Under the pieces are notes generated by a model, which searched no databases, was not told the DNA's origin, and was given only the letters and a program-made list of their open reading frames with translations. Positions 59,211-64,000 of a DNA stretch of 64,000 nucleotides are shown piece by piece. This DNA is from Benzoatithermus flavus (lineage in GTDB: Bacteria > Pseudomonadota > Alphaproteobacteria > Geminicoccales > Geminicoccaceae), in NCBI RefSeq assembly GCF_037908215.1, contig NZ_JBBLZC010000013.1, positions 1 to 64,000 of the forward strand, given 5' to 3'. Each line of letters opens with the position of its first letter. Within the stretch, counting starts at the first letter, position 1. Both the position numbers and the translations under genes were made by a program.

Positions 59211-60041
59211 ATGACCATCACCCTCTACCACAACCCCGACTGCGGCACCTCGCGCAATGTCCTGGCCGTCCTGCAGCGGACCGGTCAGCCTCTCGCGGTG
59301 ATCGAGTACCTGAAGGACCCGCCTTCGCGCGGGACGCTTCAGGATCTCCTGCATCGCCTGCAGATGCGGCCGAAGGATCTCGCCCGCCGTCGCGGCACGC
59401 CGTTCGCGGCGCTCGGCCTCGCCGATCCGGCCACCGGCGACGATGCCGTCCTTGCCGCGATGCTGGAGCACCCGATCCTGATCAACCGGCCGATCGTCGT
59501 CGCCGGTGCGCGGGCGGTCCTGTGCCGGCCGTCCGATCTCGTCTTCGACCTCGTGCCGCCCCCGCCCGGCGAGGACCTGCATAAACAGGATGGCAGCCTT
59601 TGGCTGATCGACGGCCCGCTGCCGCCGGACGACCCCGATCTCGGCACGGCACTCGCCGCAGCCGGGCTGCTGGTGGCCGATCTCGCGGAAGCCGGGAACC
59701 GTGCCTTCTTCGCCTACCGCACCACGGGCGGCCGTCTCGTCGGCTATGCCGGGCTCGAGCTTCTGGGCGAGGACGCGCTGCTACGCTCGCTTCTGATCCT
59801 GCCGGCATGGCGCGGCCAGGGGCTCGGCCGTGCGGCCACGGCGCTGGCCCTGCGCCGCGCCTTCGACTTCGGCGCCCGCCGTGCCTGGCTGCTCACGACC
59901 GATGCCGTGGATTTCTTCGCGAGAGCCGGATTCCAGCGAGCGGACCGGGCCGCCGCGCCCGCTGCGGTGCGGGCCACCCGGCAGCTCGCGGGCCTGTGCC
60001 CCGCCTCGGCCGTCCTGATGCAGCGCGCCATCGAGCCCTGA
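59211..60041 (+). CDS. ArsC-ArsN2-type fusion: arsenate reductase with GNAT acetyltransferase
   Basis: A single 276-residue chain. Residues 1-115 are a Grx-dependent arsenate reductase (YHNPDCGTSRNVLAVLQRTG, catalytic C11, with the LINRPIVVAG loop). Residues about 140-276 are a GNAT domain of the ArsN2 kind (LVGYAGLELLGEDALLRSLL, PAWRGQGLGRAATALAL and ATRQLAGLCPASAVLMQR). The two domains are usually separate proteins in ars operons; no other ars gene is seen in this window. The ATG at 59211 starts the ArsC fold exactly. Confidence 0.88.
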   Translation: MTITLYHNPDCGTSRNVLAVLQRTGQPLAVIEYLKDPPSRGTLQDLLHRLQMRPKDLARRRGTPFAALGLADPATGDDAVLAAMLEHPILINRPIVVAGARAVLCRPSDLVFDLVPPPPGEDLHKQDGSLWLIDGPLPPDDPDLGTALAAAGLLVADLAEAGNRAFFAYRTTGGRLVGYAGLELLGEDALLRSLLILPAWRGQGLGRAATALALRRAFDFGARRAWLLTTDAVDFFARAGFQRADRAAAPAAVRATRQLAGLCPASAVLMQRAIEP

Positions 60042-60063
60042 GCCCCGGTGGGGCGCCGCAGGC

Positions 60064-60312
60064 TCACATCATGCCGAGCGCCGCCATGTAGACCTCGAGC
60101 AGTTCCTCCTCCTCCTTGCGCTCGTGCGGCTTCTTCCGGCGGAGCTGCAGGATCTTCCTCAGGATCTTGACGTCGAAGCCCTCGCCCTTCGCCTCGGCCA
60201 GGACTTCCTTGATCTGCTCCTGCACCGCGCGCTTCTCGTCCTCCAGATTCTCGATCCGCTCGACGAAGCTGCGCAGGCGATCCGGCGTGATGCCGGCGAC
60301 GTCGTCGGCCAT
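60064..60312 (-). CDS. gapR: GapR family nucleoid-associated protein (DUF2312)
   Basis: The 82-residue coiled-coil protein (GITPDRLRSFVERIENLEDE, GEGFDVKILRKILQLRRKK) matches DUF2312/GapR, the alphaproteobacterial protein that clamps over-wound DNA ahead of replication forks. It is a stand-alone gene with its own promoter. It converges with the ArsC-ArsN2 fusion. Confidence 0.93.
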   Translation of the reverse strand: MADDVAGITPDRLRSFVERIENLEDEKRAVQEQIKEVLAEAKGEGFDVKILRKILQLRRKKPHERKEEEELLEVYMAALGMM

Positions 60313-60774
60313 GGGCCCTTTCCCCTCCAGTCGGCGCTCGCGACGGGCGAGCGCCGCCTTCTACGCGGGATCGCGTCGGATGTGCAGTCTTGACAGCCGC
60401 ATCACATCGGATCGCCCGTGATCTGCCGCGAGGGACCGCGCGACGGGCGGGACTCGCGGCAGCCGGCCGAACGCGGCCGCGCTCAGGTGCCGCCCCCCGG
60501 CAGCCAGGTCTCCGGCTCGGCGGCTCGGTCCCGTGCCCGCGCGGCCGTCGTCGAAGACGAACCTCGGCCAGGAATGCAGGCACATTGGGCTTATTGGCAA
60601 TCCGAAGTCGAAGCCGTCGCCGGCGGATGTCGCGGAAGGCCGGAAGCCTCGCGACGACCGGACCATCGTCACGGGCAGCTTCCCTTCGACGGCCTCCCCG
60701 ACATGCTCAGGGCCGCATCCTTCCGGATGCGGCCCCGGCCTCCCCCCAATCTACTCGACCGTCGAAGCCGCCCG
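60313..60774. other. Gap upstream of gapR
   Basis: No gene is supported in these 460 bp. A perfect hairpin, GGGCCGCATCC (60710-60720) with GGATGCGGCCC (60725-60735) around TTCC, lies 39 bp past the mcd stop and could terminate that transcript. Confidence 0.5.
60710..60735 (-). terminator. Hairpin after mcd
   Basis: A perfect 11-bp stem with a 4-nt loop, 39 bp after the acyl-CoA dehydrogenase stop on the minus strand. No T run follows, so the call is moderate. Confidence 0.6.
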
Positions 60775-62442
60775 CTAGCCTTCCAGCAGCCGGCGCGCGA
60801 TCACCTGTGCCTGGATTTCCGCTGCACCCTCGAAGATGTTCAGAATGCGTGCGTCACACAGTACACGGCTGATCGGATATTCCATGGCATACCCGTTTCC
60901 GCCATGAATCTGCAAGGCATTATCGGCGGCCGCCCATGCCACCGCAGCGCCGAGCAGCTTGGCGAGCCCCGCCTCGAGGTCGCAGCGCCGGTCGGCGTCC
61001 TTCTCGCGTGCCGCGAAGAGGGTGAGCTGACGCGCCACCATGATCTCGACCGCCATGAGTGCCAGCTTGCCGGCGACGCGCGGGAACGCGAAGAGCGGCT
61101 TGCCGAACTGGCTGCGCTCCTTGGCATACTGCAGGCCGAGCTCGAGCGCGTTCACGGCGACACCGATTGCCCGTGCCGCGGTCTGGATGCGGGCGCTCTC
61201 GAAGGTTGCCATGAGCTGCTTGAAGCCTTGGCCCTGGACACCACCCAGGAGGTTCTTCTCGGGCACCTTGAAGCCGTCGAAGGAGAGCGTGTACTCCTTC
61301 ATGCCCCGGTAACCGAGCACGCGGATCTCGCCGCCGGTGAGGCCCTCGACCGGGAAGGGATTCTCGTCCGTGCCGCGCGGCTTCTCGCCGAGCAGCATGG
61401 AAAGGCCCTTGTAGCCCTTCTCGTTCGGGTCGGTGCGGACCAGCATGGTCATGAGATCGGCGCGCGCCGCGTGGGTGATCCAGGTCTTGGCTCCCGTGAC
61501 TTCCCAATAGCCGTCCTTGAGCACGGCGCGCGTCGTGAGCGAGGCGAGATCCGAGCCGGTGTTGGGCTCGGTGAACACGGCCGTGGGCAGCACCTCGCCC
61601 GAGGCGAGCTTCGGCAGCCAGTAGGCCTTCTGCCCGTCGGTGCCGCCGAGCCGGATCAGTTCGCCCGCGATCTCGGTGCGCGTGCCCAGGGAGCCGATGC
61701 CGATATAGCCGCGGCTCAGCTCCTCGGTGACCACGCACATGGCCTCCTTGGAGAGCCCGAGGCCGCCATACGCCTCCGGGATGGTGAGCCCGAACACGCC
61801 GAGCCCGGCCAAGTGCTCGATGACTTCCATCGGGATCAGCTCGTCGCGTTCGTGCCAGCCGTGCGCGAACGGGCGGACCTCCTCTTCCGCGAACTTCCGG
61901 AACTGCTCGCGGATCATGTCGAGGCTGTCGTCGGAGAGCCCGAGATCGCCGAACTCGCCGTCGTGGATCAGCTCGGCGAGCCGGGCGCGCCGTTCGGGCG
62001 TGCCGCCCGCGATCAGCCGGCGCACGGGCTCGGTCAGGAACGCGCGGACCGCCTGCTCGTCGAGGCCGAGATCGTGCGGGCGCACGTACTCGAGCTGGTT
62101 CATCGGGATGCCGCCCGCGATCCGGGCGAGGTACTCGGCGAAGGCGAGCTGCAGGATCAGCCGCTCGCGCTCGCCGAACCGGCCGTGTCCCGCGAGCCGC
62201 TCCGCCCAGCCCTGCATGGCGCGGAGAGCTTCGACATAGACCTTGAGCCAGGCGAGGCCGTGTGCGGCCGTCTGCTCCCGCTCGAGCAAGGTGCCGTCGA
62301 CCTTGCCGCCGCAGCCGACACGGGCGAGCACCGCCTCGCGCGCTGCGGCCATCAAGCCGAGGGCGGCAGCGCAGGCCGCCCGTGTGTCCTCGAAGAGATC
62401 CGGCTCGGCGTCGGCCCGGATGTCGGCCAGCTTCGTCGCCAT
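60775..62442 (-). CDS. mcd: (2S)-methylsuccinyl-CoA dehydrogenase
   Basis: FAD-dependent acyl-CoA dehydrogenase of 555 residues. The extra N-terminal domain of about 150 residues and the total length fit Mcd, which turns methylsuccinyl-CoA into mesaconyl-CoA in the ethylmalonyl-CoA pathway. Typical ACAD motifs are seen: AVFTEPNTGSDLASLTTRAV for FAD, and IQTAARAIGVAVNALELGLQYAKERSQFGKP and IHGGNGYAMEYPISRVLCDARI with the C-terminal helices. The ATG at 62442 is preferred over 62535. The neighbouring ccr gene, 175 bp upstream on the same strand, supports the assignment. Confidence 0.9.
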   Translation of the reverse strand: MATKLADIRADAEPDLFEDTRAACAAALGLMAAAREAVLARVGCGGKVDGTLLEREQTAAHGLAWLKVYVEALRAMQGWAERLAGHGRFGERERLILQLAFAEYLARIAGGIPMNQLEYVRPHDLGLDEQAVRAFLTEPVRRLIAGGTPERRARLAELIHDGEFGDLGLSDDSLDMIREQFRKFAEEEVRPFAHGWHERDELIPMEVIEHLAGLGVFGLTIPEAYGGLGLSKEAMCVVTEELSRGYIGIGSLGTRTEIAGELIRLGGTDGQKAYWLPKLASGEVLPTAVFTEPNTGSDLASLTTRAVLKDGYWEVTGAKTWITHAARADLMTMLVRTDPNEKGYKGLSMLLGEKPRGTDENPFPVEGLTGGEIRVLGYRGMKEYTLSFDGFKVPEKNLLGGVQGQGFKQLMATFESARIQTAARAIGVAVNALELGLQYAKERSQFGKPLFAFPRVAGKLALMAVEIMVARQLTLFAAREKDADRRCDLEAGLAKLLGAAVAWAAADNALQIHGGNGYAMEYPISRVLCDARILNIFEGAAEIQAQVIARRLLEG

Positions 62443-62617
62443 CGATCGTCCCTGTTCGCCTGACAAGCCCGAGATGGAAGGAAGAGCGCCGCGCTCGGCC
62501 GGAGCGCGGCGAGCGTTCATGGTACCCGGTGCCATGAACCGATCCCGAGCACGCTCGCGGCCCGCCCGAGGCGGCCTCCGGAAGGGAAGGGGCGCCCTTG
62601 GCCGGCGCCCCTTCGCC

Positions 62618-63916
62618 TCAATCCTCCATCGCCTCCTCGATCGTGCGCAGGCCGGGGCGCTTGGCCTGGACCAGCACCGCCATGTTCCCGGGCTTGTGCT
62701 GGTTCTTCCACATCTTCATGTGCGCGCGCGGGATGTCGGCCCAGGCGAACACCTCGCTCATGCAGGGATCGACCTGCCGGTTGATCACGAACCGGTTCGC
62801 GGCCGAGGCCTGCTTCAGGTTGGCGAAGTGGCTGCCCTGGAGCCGCTTCTGCCGCATCCACAGATAGCGCGCGTCCACCGTGAGCTTGTAGCCCGTGGTG
62901 CCGGCGCAGATCACCACCATGCCGCCGCGCTTGCAGACCAGCGCCGAGACCGGAAAGGTCGCGGCACCGGGGTGCTCGAACACGATGTCGACGTCGTTGC
63001 CCTTGCCGGTGATGTCCCAGATCGCCTTGCCGAACTTGCGCGCCTCGCCGAGCCACTTCTGGTAGTTCGCGGTGTCCATGGGGTCGGGCATCTCGCCCCA
63101 GCAGTTGAACTGCTTGCGGTTGATCGCCCCCTTCGCACCCAGGGACAGCACGAAGTCGCGCTTGTCCTCCTCGGAGATCACGGCGATCGCATTTCCGCCC
63201 GAGGCGGCGATGAGCTGGATCGCCATCGAGCCGAGGCCGCCGGCACCGCCCCAGACCAGCACGTTGTCGCCGGGCTTCAGCGCGTGTGGCGGGTGGCCGA
63301 ACAGCATCCGATAGGCGGTGGCGAGCGTCAGCGTGTAGCAGCCCGCCTCCTCCCAGGTCAGGTGCTTGGGCCGCGGCAGGAGCTGGCGCGACTGCACCTT
63401 GCAGAACTGGGCGAACGAGCCGTCGCTGGTCTCGTAGCCCCAGATCCGCTGCGAGGGTGAGTTCATCGGATCGCCGCCGTTGCACTCCTCGTCGTCGCCG
63501 TCGTCCTGGTTGCAGTGGATCACGACCTCGTCGCCGACTTTCCACCGCTTCACCTTCGAGCCCACCGCCCAGACGATGCCCGACGCGTCCGAGCCCGCGA
63601 TGTGGTAGGGCTGCTTGTGGACGTCGAGCGGCGAGATCGGGATGCCCAAGGCCGCCCACACGCCGTTGTAGTTGACGCCGCCCGCCATCACCATGACGAG
63701 GACCTCGTCGTCGCCGATCTGCGCGGTGGGCACGATCTCCTGCTGCATGGCGGTGATCGGCTCGCCGTGGCGTTCCTTCCGGATCACCCAGGCGTACATG
63801 TTGGCCGGGACGTGGCCGAGCGGCGGGATCTCGCCGATCTCGTAGAGGTCCTTCGTGGCGATCCGGTTCACGTTCGGCTTCTTGAGCTCGATGACTTCGG
63901 CGGTCGTGGCGGTCAT
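62618..63916 (-). CDS. ccr: Crotonyl-CoA carboxylase/reductase
   Basis: Enzyme of 432 residues in the medium-chain dehydrogenase fold that reductively carboxylates crotonyl-CoA to ethylmalonyl-CoA with NADPH and CO2. It has the Ccr-type N-terminus (KDLYEIGEIPPLGHVPANMYAWVI), the insertion with EECNGGDPMNSPSQRIWGYE, and the nucleotide motif VLVWGGAGGLGSMAIQLIAASGG. The ATG at 63916 is preferred; 63988 is also in frame. Together with mcd it indicates acetate or C2 assimilation without glyoxylate cycle need. Confidence 0.94.
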   Translation of the reverse strand: MTATTAEVIELKKPNVNRIATKDLYEIGEIPPLGHVPANMYAWVIRKERHGEPITAMQQEIVPTAQIGDDEVLVMVMAGGVNYNGVWAALGIPISPLDVHKQPYHIAGSDASGIVWAVGSKVKRWKVGDEVVIHCNQDDGDDEECNGGDPMNSPSQRIWGYETSDGSFAQFCKVQSRQLLPRPKHLTWEEAGCYTLTLATAYRMLFGHPPHALKPGDNVLVWGGAGGLGSMAIQLIAASGGNAIAVISEEDKRDFVLSLGAKGAINRKQFNCWGEMPDPMDTANYQKWLGEARKFGKAIWDITGKGNDVDIVFEHPGAATFPVSALVCKRGGMVVICAGTTGYKLTVDARYLWMRQKRLQGSHFANLKQASAANRFVINRQVDPCMSEVFAWADIPRAHMKMWKNQHKPGNMAVLVQAKRPGLRTIEEAMED

Positions 63917-64000
63917 GGCGCTGCGCGATCCTTGCTCGCTGACGGGACGGGTCTCGGGGAAGGGACGGGATTCCTGGCTCTGGCCCACGGCGACGGCGAG

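Overview
The window reads as chromosome of a high-GC alphaproteobacterium. Lineage clues are a GapR/DUF2312 protein, CarD, seven-iron ferredoxin FdxA, a DUF3035 lipoprotein after lspA, HWE-type histidine kinase signalling, and an adjacent ccr-mcd pair of the ethylmalonyl-CoA pathway. A Rhodospirillales- or Geminicoccales-like bacterium would fit, but this is inferred from gene content only. Almost all protein genes outside one inserted element have strongly G/C-biased third codon positions, so long antisense open frames are common and were discarded.

Region 1 (1-12300) is an anaerobic nitrate respiration and nitrogen-oxide block. A divergent PAS/HWE sensor kinase (cut by the left edge) faces narGHJI. 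Two FNR/CRP-type boxes lie in the gap between them. Downstream on the same strand are a peptidyl-prolyl isomerase-like NarI companion, a beta-carbonic anhydrase, a small unknown protein, a CMD-fold protein and the NO-related membrane protein NnrS. The block ends in a scar made of a hicB antitoxin remnant and a second, diverged copy of the nnrS 3' end. Region 2 (12367-16552) holds a two-subunit aldehyde/isoquinoline oxidoreductase-type molybdoenzyme, a rhomboid-like membrane protein and two small unknown genes.

Region 3 (16882-24512) is a 7.6-kb integrative element inserted in tRNA-Ala(TGC). A 56-bp repeat of the tRNA 3' part flanks it. It carries a P4-type tyrosine integrase, a KilA-N remnant, a small unknown gene, a large orphan P-loop ATPase, an EVE-domain/nuclease fusion that looks like a modified-DNA restriction enzyme, and a serine recombinase. 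Its intergenic DNA is rich in palindromes, short repeats and a perfect DnaA box. This is the most novel part of the window.

Region 4 (24594-41851) is mixed housekeeping: rph-rdgB, an MFS exporter, gamma-glutamyltransferase, a Cys-motif lipoprotein, RlpA, a SleB-like hydrolase, a gamma-glutamylcyclotransferase-like protein, a D-2-hydroxyacid dehydrogenase, an SH3 protein, the lemA/DUF3137 pair, an NsrR-like Rrf2 regulator with a response regulator, a DUF2934 protein, an FG-GAP protein, CorA, a nitroreductase and a MaoC hydratase. A possible 27-codon gene with an unusually long Shine-Dalgarno sequence and a strong terminator sits near 31.9 kb.

Region 5 (41936-56537) is conserved core: ribF, ileS, lspA, the DUF3035 lipoprotein and two M16 peptidases, then an adenylyl cyclase, mutL, fdxA, carD, a short DHFR-like protein, a DUF2283/DUF4258 pair with a frameshifted DUF4258 member, gshB and a HIT protein. 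Region 6 (56534-64000) has a VanZ-like protein, a periplasmic 5'-nucleotidase, a cysteine-less rhodanese, an ArsC-ArsN2-type fusion, gapR, and mcd with ccr. Together the genes suggest a facultative anaerobe that respires nitrate, senses and detoxifies NO, and assimilates C2 units through the ethylmalonyl-CoA pathway.
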